Shown: positions 33,441 through 49,480 of the stretch, piece after piece
Position numbering within the stretch: position 1 is the first letter of the stretch
Layout of the letters: each line of letters starts with the position of its first letter
Source: Oehlia diaphana
Taxonomy: Eukaryota > Glomeromycota > Glomeromycetes > Glomerales > Glomeraceae
NCBI GenBank assembly: GCA_003833135.1
Contig: QZLH01000068.1
Location: 99,597 to 163,596, forward strand
Length of the DNA: 64,000 bases
Direction of reading: 5' to 3'
Program-made: the position numbers and the translations under genes
Notes under the pieces: generated by a model
The model's input: the letters and a program-made list of their open reading frames with translations, nothing else
Database searches by the model: none
Told to the model about the DNA's origin: nothing

Positions 33441-35027
33441 TATAAAATTGCTAGATCTATTATAATATTATTAATAATATTTTTGTCTCCTTATAAGTTC
33501 AACTATTTCCAGTTGTTATTAATTAGTAAATATATTTGATCATGAGTTTTTTTCCCATTTTATAGCACTTTGACAAAATAAAATTTTCATTTAATGAGTT
33601 TTTAGATTGTACATTAAATACTACAATTTGATTTTTCTGTGAATCTGATAAATTATTTTTCTTTGATGTTGTTTATTCTATTTTAAGTATTTAACCTGTT
33701 GGTAAAAGGATTTAAAATAACAGTTCATATTTTCAGATTCATTTAATTTGTCTTTTCTTTCAATATCTCTAGCTTTTTTCCATATAATAGTAATATTACA
33801 TCTTAGCAGTCAATTAGTTTAAGTAGATGATAAAAGAATCTGGAAGTATATTTTAAAAAATTTAAGGCTTAAAATTTTAGCTTTAAAATTAAATTTTTTT
33901 TAAAAAAATAGCTAAAAATTCAAATTATATTAGTGAAAAGAATATATAATTTATTTTATATAAATACATATTATAAAATTATAATGCTAATAATTTTATT
34001 TATATTTAATATATTATGTAATTTTATGTTATTTATTATTAAAAATAAATGATATCTAGTAATAAATGATGTAATATGCCATATATAAGTAAAATTGATT
34101 AATTTATCATAATTATATAAAACTACTAGAATATAACCATTATTAGACATTTTATTATTTAATATTTATTTTTATATTAAATACTATATGGCTAGTAATA
34201 ACTCTATAATATAGATATTATTATATTTAATTCTATTATTTTTAATAAAAAAAAAATACATAATCAAAAAGCTATTTTAATTTGATTATTTATTTAATTT
34301 GAAAAATAGAAAAAAAAGGGGATTTTATTAAATAAATTAAATAAATTAATATAAAAAAAAAATTAAAATTATAATTAAAATTTAAATTAAAAATAAAAAA
34401 AAGTAAAATATATTAAACAAATAATTAACAGTCAAGTTAAAACAATTTTTTTAAAAAAAGTAAAAGTTTATAATAAATAAATATAATATAATAAATATTA
34501 CAATTAATTTTTAATATAATGAATTTATATTATAATAAATTTTTCATCAAGTATTAAATATTTCTTATTATAATAAACTAGCCAATTAATTTTTTACTAT
34601 AATTTTATATATTAAAAGTTACCTGTCCTTATTTTTTTTAATTGGATTTTATTATTTTTAACTTTGTTTTATTATATTTAAGAGCTAAAACTTTTAATTT
34701 TATTTCATATATTATATTTGAATTTAATTTATATTTATTGTTTTGGATTTTTAATTTATATATTAAGTTTAGATTTAGCAAATTTAATTTCATTTTTTTA
34801 ATATTTTGGTTTATAATACTGCAATTTATTTTTGTTCTTATAAATTCTTTGGTTTTTTTCAATTATTTTGACTTTATAAAATGTAATTATTTGAATTTTA
34901 GTTGTTATAATCAATGTTTAAATATAAAAATAAATTTGCATTTTATTAATTTTGTTATCTCATTTATTAACTAAACTAGAATTTAATTTATTTATAATTA
35001 TTTTCAATTAATTTGTAAAATATAATA
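33441..35027. other. Extremely AT-rich spacer
   Basis: 33840-34980 is almost pure A/T. Overlapping ORFs on both strands at 34638-34974 consist of Phe/Ile/Asn/Lys/Leu codons only and are artefacts of composition. No gene. Confidence 0.5.
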
Positions 35028-35163
35028 TACCCTCTGGTGAATTCTTATATAATGAAGTTCAGGTACAGATTTTTTTTATATATAATAAAATGATTCTCGA
35101 TATAGTGAATTTCTCACTATAACGAATTTTAATCTCCACTTACTATAATGAGGGTGAACCGTA
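35028..35163. mobile_element. Possible short MITE
   Basis: The segment ends TAATGAGGGTGAACCGTA and contains CGATATAGTGAATTTC-TCACTATAACGA, an internal inverted repeat with the TATAACGAA motif seen in the other pogo-type MITEs. The left terminus TACCCTCTGGTGAATTC pairs only weakly, so it is likely a degraded copy. Confidence 0.35.
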
Positions 35164-35880
35164 TAAGGAAAAATTTGATTTTTTGCAATTTACAGTATAT
35201 ATCTAATATCTGTAATTAATTTTATCTTTATTTTTTAATTAATAAAATAATTTTAAGTATTCTAATAAAATTAATTCAGTACTGAATTTAAATATAAGAA
35301 TACTTAGAATATGCAGTCATTATAAATATATGTTTTAAAATCAGAAACTCAAATATATACAAAATCCATATTTGTGGGTAACTCGATTATTTCACTTTAA
35401 CAGTGAAGATGAAGTAATGATATGAAGATTATGCTGTTAAATTGTTTAGAGACCTCTGGTATTCGAATTCATTTTTTCCAAAAGAATATTTCTGTACCAA
35501 AGTTAAGGTATAGATATTTTTGTCAATAATAAAGATATTAAACATACAATTCAGGCCTTTTATAGTCTTTTGTAAGCATAGATATATCTGAAAAAGTGTC
35601 ACGAAATAAAGGAAATTTTATGAAAAACTCCAGACCGACAAAGTCGAACTGATTGATCCAATCTTATTTTGGTGGCTTAGTTGTTAAGTTATTTTCTGAT
35701 TGGATGAAAAAAGCCTTTATTAGTGGTAATTTTTTAAAAAAAAGGCCAAACATTTATTTTTATTTAATGGTAGTTTGACTTGGTACTTTTGTATCGTTTT
35801 TTAAAAAACCAAAACTTTATCCCGATTTATTTTAAAACTGGACGACTTAAAAAATAAATAAGATATTTCTTTTCCAACAA
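35164..35880. other. Intergenic, 5' flank of the Sds3 gene
   Basis: No ORF. A pyrimidine-rich stretch (TATTTCTTTTCCAACAA) directly precedes the ATG at 35881. Confidence 0.35.
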
Positions 35881-37517
35881 ATGCCACCTTCCGCCCATAA
35901 AGCCTCAGAAAAGGCACTTAACTCAAAACGAGCAAAACGTCAAACCGCAACTAAACCAAATTATTTCGAGGGGAATTCTTCAGAAATTGACTCTCCGGAG
36001 GACTATGACCCTATGATGACAGACACGGCCTTTGACGGCGGTGACTCGGAGTTTGGAGTAGAGCCCATGAGAATTGACGATGAGGAGTCCATGAGAAGAT
36101 TCAATGATGAGCGAGAAGAGGGAGAGGCCTCCGAAGGTAATTAGACGCTAATAACCTTTTCTACCCTATTTTTAATGCTTTAAACCATATATGAAGACGC
36201 TTTCAAACGTCAGGTACTTGTTTTTTACTTCTCTATCTATTTGAAATCGAAAACTTTTTCGTTTATAGACCACCGCGAAACGCAAGTTGACCAGAAAAAA
36301 GAAAAAAAGCGACAAGAGATACTTGACCGGATAGAGCGTTTCCAAAAAGAATTTATTAGTAGAAAGGATGAGTAAGTATAAGCCTTATGAAATGTTCTTT
36401 GTTTTTTTTATCTTGGAAAAGGCCATGTTTGGCATGAGTTATTATAAAGCTAGACATTATGCTTTCAAAGTTATTCGATTATTCGTAAACCAATCACGAA
36501 TTCTCTCGTCCTGTAATAATTTTCTATTTTGGATTTACAGGATATTTAAAGAAAGCATAAGACAAATCAATCAAGATATAAAAGCAATGAGAGAAGGTAA
36601 AAAGATTATTAAAATAATTATTATGAATTAAATGATAAATAAATAAATTCTTCAAATGCGTCGGACTTCGTAAAACGCATTAATTCATATATGTATTTAG
36701 GTACACATCCGGAATATGAAGAACGTTTGCAGCAACTTATTGATAAGCGCGAGCAGACACTCGAAAAAGCAAGGTTATATAGAGACTATAGACTTGAATG
36801 CGTAGAAAAAATGTTTGATGCCGAACAACGACAAGTCGAAGAAGATTATTTGGTATATTTTTATAAAATATGTATTGGCAAATATAAATATATAATTTCT
36901 TTTATTATACTAATTAGTTTTATTTTACCTATTTTTACAACATTGTTGATAGGCAGAGAAACAAGGATTAAAAGAACAAATGTTGGCAGATATGGATGAA
37001 CGAAGAAAAAAATTGAAAGAAGATTTTGAAAGCTTCGATATAACGAGCGGTACTGAAATTTAATTTTTAAACTTTTTAAACGACTTTATAATAAACTTAT
37101 AGTTCTTAAAAATGATAAAGACGCAGCAATGGATGGAAATCAACGATATCATCCACAAAGAAAATTGCGTGCGCGACAAAAGGAAGATACGGAAGTAAAG
37201 GTTAAAAAAACTAAAGTGACTGATATCCTTATTTATGTTGATTTTAAAACACGTGATTTGCATTGTACAATCAGTTTTGTCATACATTGTGTAAATATTT
37301 CCTTAACTCCTGTGTAATACGACCATCAGTTTCTGCCAGATTGCTTGAAAGCGAGATTAATGATGATTTAGCCGAAATAGGAAAGGTACATAATATATAT
37401 ATATATATATATATATATAGTGTGGGAAATAATAACCAAAAAAAAAACTTGCATATTCTTTTTCGTTAGGTTTCTCCGATCAGGAAATTGGTCCCATCTC
37501 ACCATAAGAAGAAGTAA
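35881..37517 (+). CDS. SDS3: Sds3-like subunit of Rpd3L histone deacetylase complex
   Basis: Eight exons: 35881-36136, 36269-36371, 36541-36596, 36701-36852, 36953-37049, 37121-37222, 37321-37385, 37470-37517; 292 aa. An acidic N-terminus (EIDSPEDYDPMMTDT) is followed by a continuous charged coiled coil: FQKEFISRKDEIFKESIRQI, IKAMREGTHPEYEERLQQLI, ECVEKMFDAEQRQVEEDYLA. The strongest mark of the Sds3/BRMS1 family is EGTHPEYEERL with the following EQRQVEEDYL-E. A basic segment (RKLRARQKEDTE, VKKTK) precedes GPSVSARLLESEINDDLAEI, matching the short conserved C-terminal helix. Sds3 scaffolds Sin3 to Rpd3-class deacetylase at promoters and heterochromatin. Intron 6 has U12-type AT-AC signals. The C-terminus is PSHHKKK. 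Confidence 0.85.
37223..37320 (+). other. U12-type AT-AC intron in SDS3
   Basis: The sequence starts ATATCCTTATT, has TTTCCTTAACT with branch A at 37306, and ends GTGTAATAC, 14 nt away. Exons join as V-T-G-P-S-V-S-A with the frame exactly kept. No GT-AG alternative gives an open frame into SEINDDLAEI. Confidence 0.85.
37386..37469 (+). repeat. (TA)n microsatellite inside the last SDS3 intron
   Basis: About 12 TA units at 37395-37420 lie within a normal GTACAT...TTAG intron. Confidence 0.6.
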
Positions 37518-39059
37518 GTTCTTTAACAATGCCGAAATTTTTCATACTGCGGCGCAGCAAAACGAAATGATATAAACACATTGATTGGATTACGAGAAAT
37601 TAAAGCAACATTCAAAAGAAACAAGATTATTCACTGTAAAATTTTTAGTTTTGGGATTCTTCTTTGGATACAGAAAATATCAAAGTTCCTGTTGAAGTAG
37701 ATAGTTTAAGCAGTTACAAACAAACGCGATTTTTATTTCCCGACACTTTATGAACACGTGGACATTATTTATTACATAATTTTGGAACTGCTCGGCTTTG
37801 GTTAACGAGAACTCGCTTATTATTGATATTCCTTGTTGAACTGTTTTAATCTCCGATTGGTTATTACATTATCATTCAATTATTTTATTTCACAAATTAA
37901 TAAATGCCTCTCAACGACTCATGTAAGCATTTTATGCAAATTTTTTATGATCGATTGATATTTGACATATCAATATTTTCTATCAATTACTTTTAATTTT
38001 TTAATTTGTAGTTTTAGACTTGATAATGTATTAATGTCCTTTTCAATGTAAATAAATCATCAATTAAAAACATTCTGAATTGTTATAACATTTCTGAAAC
38101 TCTTTTTTTATTCGTTAACATCTTATTCCTCTCTGCCATTGTAATATAATAATTGTTGAACTCAATAATGGTACATTTCTTTACTTATTGTATACGGGAA
38201 ATTATGGAATCGACTATTTGTTTAGCAATCAGAATAGGTCACTTAGCTTGCGTTTCAAGATTGGATCAATACTTTACGTAATTAGATATCCGTTTGAATT
38301 TTCAGTAAAATTGTAATTTAAAGTTATAAATAAGTGTTTGAAGCAAAAAATTTTGGAATAAATATTCTTTGCGGAATTGATGTTTTAGTCATAAAATATA
38401 TTTCGATTTATATATAGCAATAGATTCGCTATACACACTTTGGATATCCGTTATTCGGAATCCGGATATCCATCGGATATTAAATTCTAAGTCAATTACT
38501 ACAACATTACGAAAATAAAATTTTAAAACTTTGCCAATTATAGATGATCATTGGCTTAATGGCCCCCGCTAAACCATTTAAATCTGCAGGTAACTATCTA
38601 TTAATCTGAACGATCTTCAAAATTATTAATATCCGTTCAAGCAACGGATCCAACGTTAAAGAAATTTCTTTATTGAGAAAACAATACGTGACATGTAATT
38701 AGAAGATCCTTTGATCATCAAAAACTGGGTAATAATTAATTTATGAATCTTGGCAATTTAAGAATGTTTCACAATGCTATATTAAAAGTGGAAATGATCA
38801 ATTTGTTTTGGTTGAACCTAATTTTGAATTTGTAAGATATAGGAATAAACTGTTGAACCTTACATTATTTTCGTACTTTATATTTGCTCTTAAAAAAATT
38901 TTTTTCTTCTAGAGTAGATTTGAAATTTTTTTTTTTTTGAGAAAAAAAACATATTTTTCCCTCCTTTATAATATTTTTTTTTTAATAGTAATAATAATAA
39001 ATTCTTTTAATATATATTATAACTTTCATTTTTATTTTTATTTTTATTTTTTTTTTGTA
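37518..39059. other. Intergenic between SDS3 and MID1
   Basis: 1.5 kb without a supported gene. An inverted TCCGTTATTCGG-AATCCGGATATCC...CGGATAT cluster near 38450-38480 contains several overlapping CGGATAT/ATCCG repeats. A short ATG frame at 38571 (MAPAKPFKSA) ends in GCAG/GTAACT but no second exon could be joined. Long T runs lie immediately before MID1. Confidence 0.4.
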
Positions 39060-40703
39060 ATGTTTCATAGTTATGAATATATAATATCTTTCTTTTTCAT
39101 AATAACATGTTATTTTTTAATAATACCTACCATTGAAGCTCAAGCAAATACAACGATAATAGCAAAGTTAGGAACTGAAAAAATTGAAAAATTACCTCAA
39201 GGTTCAATTATTAATTATGTATATCATATAGGAAAAAATGTGAAAGATGATATTAAAAGTCCTTTCCCATTATCAAATTCAACTACTTTATTAAATGAAC
39301 ATATTTTTTTTACAATAACCACTTGTAAAACTCCTTTACAAAATTTAATTAAAAATCCGAAAATGCCTCCTGCTAATCAATTAGAAGTCTGGATTTCAAC
39401 AGAATCGAAAAATCCTGGTCCTGATAGTTATGGTCACAAATATACATTAAAAGATGGTTATTTAAATGTTACTATACCAATATCAAAAGGAAATAATGAT
39501 GGTGTATATGTAGGAGTTTATGCGCCTAAATTATCCGATAATTATCTTAATGATTATTATTTTGAAATTGGAGCTTCTTCCAAAGGTAAGATTAATTAAA
39601 TTTATTGTTATTATTATTAATTATGTTTAATTTACTTAATTATATTTAATTATATAAACATTATATATATATATATAGGATTTGTACATCAAACTCCTAT
39701 TGAAAGTGGAGTATTTTTCGATGATACTGATAATAATAATGCTTTACTTAGAACATTTTCTACTAGTATAGAACAACCTTTATATTATACTTATTTTGTT
39801 GAATCTGCACGTGTGAATGGAATTTCAATGTCATCATGTGCATACAAGGAAAATGGCTGGAGTACAAATGTCACATATACGAGAAGTGAAAAATATGGGA
39901 AATATCAAACTTCAATATTTTTAAATAATTTAAAAAATGGCACAAAATATTCCGCATTGGTCACAGAGGAATCAACTGATGGTATTAAAACTTTTACGCC
40001 TGTTAATTTTCAAACACAATCTCGTAAGTTATTTTCATATATTTTTTTAATTTTAACAAAATATATATATATATATATATATAATAAATATAATAATTCT
40101 TTTTTTATTTTAGAAAGTAATTGTGTAATAATAAAAAATCTGGAATTTTGCGATGGAGTTTTTTATTCTGTACCAAAAACAGTTTCTAAAAATACTGAAG
40201 CAGAGTTAGCAATCGGATATGATAATCTTGCTAAATCATATTTTAATAATTTCACTTTAACAATAGATCAATATCCTTGTAATGACACTGAATCAAAATA
40301 TTCTTTAATTAGAAATTGTAATGATTGTAAAGAAGCTTATAAAAATTGGATTTGCGCTATAACAATTCCACGTTGTGCCAGTGAAGATTCAAATAATGGT
40401 AAATTAAGGGACCGACCTCGTATAAAAATTTCTGACCAGTCCATGAACATTAATCAACCTTTTATGGAATTAGCTCCTTGTGTTGATCTGTGTTATAATT
40501 TAACTAGATCTTGTCCTGCCAGTTTTGGTTTTAGATGCCCTGATTCAAAAATTATCTCAACCTATGGTGATGCTGGCAGTTGCAATTCCCTAGGAATGGA
40601 TATTTCTTTTAAATCAAATGCTGCTATAAGAATACGGTCGTCCTCTCAATGGACAATATTAATAATAATTTTTGAGATTATAATTTTAATTATGGGAATA
40701 TAA
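39060..40703 (+). CDS. MID1: Mid1-like stretch-activated calcium channel component
   Basis: Exons are 39060-39585, 39679-40023 and 40114-40703; 486 aa. I chose the ATG at 39060 because it gives a clean signal peptide (hydrophobic FFFIITCYFLIIPTIEAQA); an upstream in-frame extension is only T-rich leader. The lumenal part carries many N-x-S/T sites. The C-terminal third is the conserved Cys-rich domain: NCVIIKNLEFC, then RNCNDCKEAYKNWICAITIP-RC, LAPCVDLCYNLTRSCPASFG and FRCPDSKII. The DC--AY--W-CA--IPRC block is the family signature. The last 17 residues (WTILIIIFEIIILIMGI) are a hydrophobic tail, possibly a membrane or lipid-anchor signal. Mid1 pairs with Cch1 in the plasma membrane to admit Ca2+ on stress or pheromone. 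The size is slightly below the yeast protein (548 aa). Confidence 0.85.
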
Positions 40704-41002
40704 AATTAATTGTTATCGTTAGAGATATACATATATAATCTTTTTATACATACATATTATTATATAATCTTTTTTATACACACATATCTAATCACATTCA
40801 TCCGTTTTCATAAATCATCAACCCAAAAAAAAGAGCTAATCATAAAAAAAAAAAAATAAAATTTAATTGCATAATATTATATTTGTAAATATAACTTGGA
40901 AAATACATTAATAATTTTTCTTCCGTGTCTTATATATTTTATTATATCACATTATAATCACATAGAGTTTTATAGTCATTAAAATTTAGATCAAAATTAT
41001 TG
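40704..41002. other. Convergent 3' ends of MID1 and ADE5,7
   Basis: An AT-rich 299-bp spacer with tandem TATACATACATATTA-type repeats near 40725-40790. No terminator motif can be defended. Confidence 0.4.
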
Positions 41003-44382
<3,380 letters not shown>

Positions 44383-45035
44383 TACGCGAACAAAAAAGAT
44401 TTGATAACAGATAATCAAAAATCAAAATTAACATTTAATTAATCACATGATTTGAATTAGAGAATCTGAAGAATCTGATTTGCAGATTTCAAAATGCCAA
44501 AATCCGAAACTTTTTTTTAGAAATAGTTAAAATAATTTGCAATACGTCATAATACGTTGATGGAAAGTTTTACTTAGGATAATTTCGTTCTTAAAAAGGA
44601 ATTCTTAAAAATTTATAATTGATTTTAATAGTTAAGTATTTTCTTTCCTGATCACTTAAAAATATAAAAATATAAACATGAATACTGGAAATTTCAAATC
44701 CGTTAAAAATTATTTATGACTAAAATAACACCTAAAAATTTACGCAAAATAACACTGGAACTAAAGTTAAATTTCATTTGAAAAAAAGTGATAAACGATT
44801 TTTCATATGATATGATTAATATTACAATATTATAATTGCACTAAATATTAGTGATAATGATATAATGATTTTTCATAGAGGCTTAAGAGGCTTAGATAAA
44901 AAAGATGCACCGGTTTTAAGGCTTGTGTGTGTGGGATTTTCTTAAAATGGCTTTGTGTACACCTTTATTTATTTAAAATAGAGAAAATTTAAGAAATCAT
45001 TTCATTTATTTCATTTCTTTCAAAAAAAAAAAAAA
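44383..45035. other. 5' flank of ADE5,7 and upstream region of a small secreted gene
   Basis: A divergent intergenic region. No clear TGACTC purine-regulatory site is seen. AT-rich. Confidence 0.35.
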
Positions 45036-45316
45036 ATGTTTAAATTAAAGACCAGATATTTTCTTTCAACCGTAACATTGTTTATACTCTTAACAATGAT
45101 CTATCTTAGTCAAGAAAATAAATCTTTTATAAGACTTTTAAAGGGTAAATAATAAAGATGGTATATTTCGTTTAATGAATTGTAACGATTAATGATTCTT
45201 TTTTAATTATTAAAGATATCGAAATCAGTTCGTTCAGTACATACGATATCAATGATTCAAGATCCGGTCAATTTTACGATGCTATGGATGTTATATCAGA
45301 TTCCATAATATTATGA
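45036..45316 (+). CDS. Small secreted or membrane-anchored protein, 69 aa
   Basis: Exons are 45036-45144 and 45216-45316, intron GTAAAT...AAAG. The product begins MFKLKTRYFLSTVTLFILLTM, a basic n-region followed by a 16-residue hydrophobic helix, then SQENKSFIRLLK. The second exon reads DIEISSFSTYDINDSRSGQF and ends acidic (YDAMDVISDS). Splicing keeps frame and the composition is protein-like, not AT-random, which argues for a real gene. No Cys. It is a secreted peptide precursor or single-pass type II protein. No homologue is known to me. It lies alone in a gene-poor region with three other small secreted candidates downstream. Confidence 0.5.
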
Positions 45317-45784
45317 GTAAATCATAACGTTGTAAATTCTTGGGTGATAATTTGTTGTGATTTGTAAATTTGTAAAAAAATTTTTTTCCTTAAATTGTAA
45401 ATAATTCTAAAAAAAAAAAAAATTTTATTATATAATATCGTAATATATGTTGTTAGTGTATTTGTCTACAAAGTCTAATCTCGCAAATACACGTACCCTT
45501 ATTACGATTATTTCTTTTAATTAAAAAGATCGAAAATAAATAAATAATAATATTCGTTTCCTGCAGAAGGGTAAAAAGAGGTAATTAAATTTTGTTACTT
45601 TATCGCTCCTAAATACCTATTCGATATTTCGATTCCATCGGACAATTGGGACATGCCCTACCGCCAGTGAAATACTTGGCTTGAAAATTAAAGATGTTTA
45701 TTTGTAACAATTAAATCAGTATTAATATCCTAAGGTTGTGAATTACTGAATTCTTCAAGAATATTTGCGAGGTTTTCGTCAATT

Positions 45785-46053
45785 ATGTCTCCGTTCTTCT
45801 TGTTGCCGTTGCTGTTTACGTTGTCTTGTACCTTTTTCCTGAAATCAGCTGCAGGTATTTAATACAATAATACAATATAGATAATTTAATTTTATCATAC
45901 TAGTTAATTGAATCGTTAGACTAGTGGCAAATTGAACGTACAGTGAACATTTTGATAATCCGAAACGAACTTTATTTGGTATTTATTCGCTTTAATCAAA
46001 ACTTTACCATCAATTTCCCATTAAATGAACCTGATTTCCAATCAATGGGATAA
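45785..46053 (+). CDS. Possible small secreted protein, 59 aa
   Basis: Exon 1, 45785-45854, encodes MSPFFLLPLLFTLSCTFFLK, a strong signal-peptide profile ending SAA before GCAG/GTATTT. An acceptor TACAG at 45943 opens a second exon (NILIIRNELYLVFIRFNQNF, then INFPLNEPDFQSMG) with a stop at 46051; the phase fits. Two other AGs nearer the donor give immediate stops. The second exon is protein-like but hydrophobic. There is no support beyond frame and signal peptide, so this is tentative. Confidence 0.35.
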
Positions 46054-49000
46054 AGTCATCTGTATTTTCTTATACAATATTCTCGCTTTCACGTGATTAT
46101 GAATTTAATGCTATAACTCTGCCCAAAAGTTACCGATAGTCATTTGTTTTTGTGTGTTTTTTTGTGGACCATTAAAAAATGATGTTATCGTTCTAGAAAG
46201 GAAGTTTTATTTATATTTTGAATGTATTCATAAATTTTTACTATGCATTGTACGTTGTTGTACATTTTATTTCAAATATTTGATGTGAAAGATATTCCGT
46301 CGATTAAAAATTCAGAATTTAGTACGTTTCAAGTAATTTCTTTTTTATTTCCTTTATTTATTCTTTATCACTTACTGGTTTAATCATATCTGTAAATAAT
46401 TAGAAAGCAGAAACTTTTATTTAAATCTAATTTATTCAATGAATGATTTATTTTAATGCTGTGCTGTGTGTTTACACTGATTTTTGATAATTGCGGTATA
46501 AAACAATACTTATTTGACTTTTGTAATTATAGGTTCAAAAATTAAAAAATCAAAAAAACCATTTTTTATTGGTAGAGAACCAATAAACTAATATACTTTA
46601 TATAGATTATTGCACACGGAGTCAAATGAATATCAGATCACGAGAATAAAAAATGATAATTTTTAAGATTATTAGACATTCAAGAATATCTACTAAATGA
46701 ATTATTTATTTCTTTTTGATTTTTAATTGTAAATTAGTAGTCTTATGTTTAGTAATAATAAATTATGTTTCGTAACTATTTTTAAATATCATCACGATTT
46801 TTATAATAATAAAGAATCAAGTATTATTAAGAATCAGAATCCCATTGGATGAAAAAGACATTCAAAAGGTAGTTAACGTTTATCATGATATAAGAATTCT
46901 ATAATTTTAAAATATGAGACAAAAGCCGGGACTATAAGCACACGCTAGCAGACCGAATTACAAAAATGATACAAATCTTAATTATATAATAAAGAATATT
47001 CACCAAAAATTGAGAAATTTCAGGATGGACATGTAATGTAGCGTGAATTGATATTTGATACAAGTGTTCTCCTCTTAAAATTTAAATTGTGTCATAAATC
47101 ATTCCATTTTATGAATCACAGCAAAATTTCATAAGTTGGCAAGTTAACTTGGAAAAAAAAAAATATACACGTGATTTGCTTTGTGTATTTGATACGCGAA
47201 TGTTTACCAGTAATAGCGAAAGTTCAAGGGTGTTGAATTGATTGGCCAAATTTCATGTGTTTATTTTCAATGTAGACAACCCTACAACCGGCAAGTTCTT
47301 GGCATCAATTTTGCCAAATGATCCACAATTTATGAAATTTGAATCGTTGTCCATTCATTAAAATGTTCAATAAATAACTAATTAACTAACACAATTAACG
47401 GTGTATTTAGTGATTTATCTCATTTATCTCATCGATAAATTCTTTAATTGAATTATTAAGATAATTATTAAGACAGCTGCTATGGATTTGTACATGATCG
47501 AAATAATGCTTAGTAATTATTCTAAAGACCAAATATCTATTAATTCACTCTAAGAGCTAATTATTGAATGACGTATTACTTATGACGTACATAATTACAT
47601 CGTATACTGATAATTACGTAACACATTCTCAATCCAATCATCGGCAGTTATCTAAATAGATTTGTTCATGAAAAAAAGATCTATCTGTTCATTAAAGATG
47701 ACGATTTTTTTTATCAATAAATGCCTTTTAAACGCGTCCTTCGAAAAATCATTTTTAGATTTCTAAAAACTTTGATCGATTAAACATACAAAAAGTATCA
47801 AAAATTTTACATTCATAAAATAAAACAAGAGAAAATATAATTATTCTTTACTTCAATAAAGTACTTTCATTTGTTAAGATATAATTACAAGATTTAAATC
47901 ATGAATTAATCTATATTATTTAGGTTTAAATTAAAGAAATTTCTTCCACAGCCAAAAAAAAAACTCATTCGCATGATTTATCACGTTATATTAATTAAAA
48001 TTCTGGTATTACCAAGGCAAAAAAAAAAGTTCATTAACTCAATGAAAATATGTGGCTTTTTTATGAAAATATGAGGCTGTGTTTGAACTTCTGCGTATGA
48101 ATCGCAAAAAATCGCGATTGTCGCTCGATTTATCACATGATAAATCTTATAAACGAATTTTTACGCAATGAAATAATAAAATATTAAAATTTTAACATTT
48201 TTGATTGTTTTTCATTGTATTTCATTGTATGTATAAGCTTATAATAATCTTCTTTAAAATATAATTAATATCTTATTTCCTATCGTGTATAACTTCCCTC
48301 GTTGAGAGGTTTAAGAATGCAATAGGAAAATCATAGGTTACACTATTATATGAACGTCATGCCAACCGCATTTCTAAAAATAGATCTCAAAGCCTCACGG
48401 AAATTTTCAGTCATTCAACGAGCTAAAATTTCTAAATTTACATTAATTATCAAATTACCATAATTGTTCTTTCATAGCCCCAAATAAAGCAAGCCCCAAT
48501 TATAATTTACTATGATTACAAATTCCCAAAATAAAAAATTTCAAAAATTTACTATGATTACAAATTTCCCAAAAGAAAAAATTTTAATTATAGAATTTTC
48601 TAATCGAAAGAATGAGATTCGGTTAGGATTAAAATAATATTAATATATTAATAAACAATACTACTAATTTATTGTACGGGATGTTTTTAAAAGCCACAAA
48701 TACAAAATCGAGCGCAGATCGTAAGATGTGGCTTTATATGCTAAAAATAAACAAATAATTCAAATTCATATTTTTATTTCTCAACATCTTGATTTTATCT
48801 TGAAAATTGTGGAAATTTATCATAATTTTATTTTCTCATTTGATCGAAATTCGTAATACAATTATTATTTTGGTTATCTTATCCCTCTTTTGAAATTTCG
48901 CGTCATTTAAGCCGCTTTATTAATTCACTACAAATAAGGTTATATCTGCAGTCAATCAATTTTCGATGAATCTAATTAATGTAAATCTAAGCCTATTCCA

Positions 49001-49480
49001 AGCCATAATTGACTTGTTATTAAGCTTATCAAATACTTTTGATGAACAGGTTAATGCTGATTTAAGGTTAATTACTTAAATGCAATCTAAGTAAATTCGG
49101 TAAATTTAATAATTATTGAGGCTTATGGATCTAAGATTGAACGTGTATATCGGGAATCGTATAATGTTTTTGTTTTTTTTTGACAAATGGAGGCTTTGAT
49201 TCAAAAAAGTAAAACTTACTAATTTGTTTTAAAGTGGCTTTACTTTTTTTATTATCCGTCAAAATGAAAATATACCGCGGAAAATTCATTTTTGAGAAAT
49301 CAGGCGTTCCTTGAATGAGAAAAAAAAAAAAATAAACTCAAATATTTTTTTCTTAGTAAGTTTTCTTTTGAAAATTTTGTATAAAAACTCCACGTATCTT
49401 CCCTACCAATTTGTTTCTTCAGTTCATTCGAATTCAAAATAATAATAATAATATAATAATTCGAAAGAAAAAAAATAAAG
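46054..49480. other. Gene-poor AT-rich region, 3.4 kb
   Basis: I see no gene that passes both composition and splice tests. There are several short ORFs (for example 46243-46383) without support. There is no obvious transposon. Near-duplicate strings of AAATTTACTATGATTACAAA occur at about 48505 and 48545. The last 100 bases are the promoter of the repeat precursor. Confidence 0.4.
49379..49387 (+). promoter_or_regulatory. TATA-like box of the secreted repeat gene
   Basis: GTATAAAAAC lies about 100 bp before the ATG at 49481 and is followed by a pyrimidine-rich tract (TCTTCCCTACC, TTTGTTTCTTCAG), a common arrangement in highly expressed fungal genes. Confidence 0.45.

Noticed and set aside
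34638..34974. Overlapping plus and minus ORFs in the desert
   Set aside because: Only Phe/Ile/Leu/Asn/Lys codons, as expected from nearly pure A/T.
38571..38610. Short MAPAKPFKSA exon with a donor
   Set aside because: No acceptor downstream gives more than about 13 further codons.
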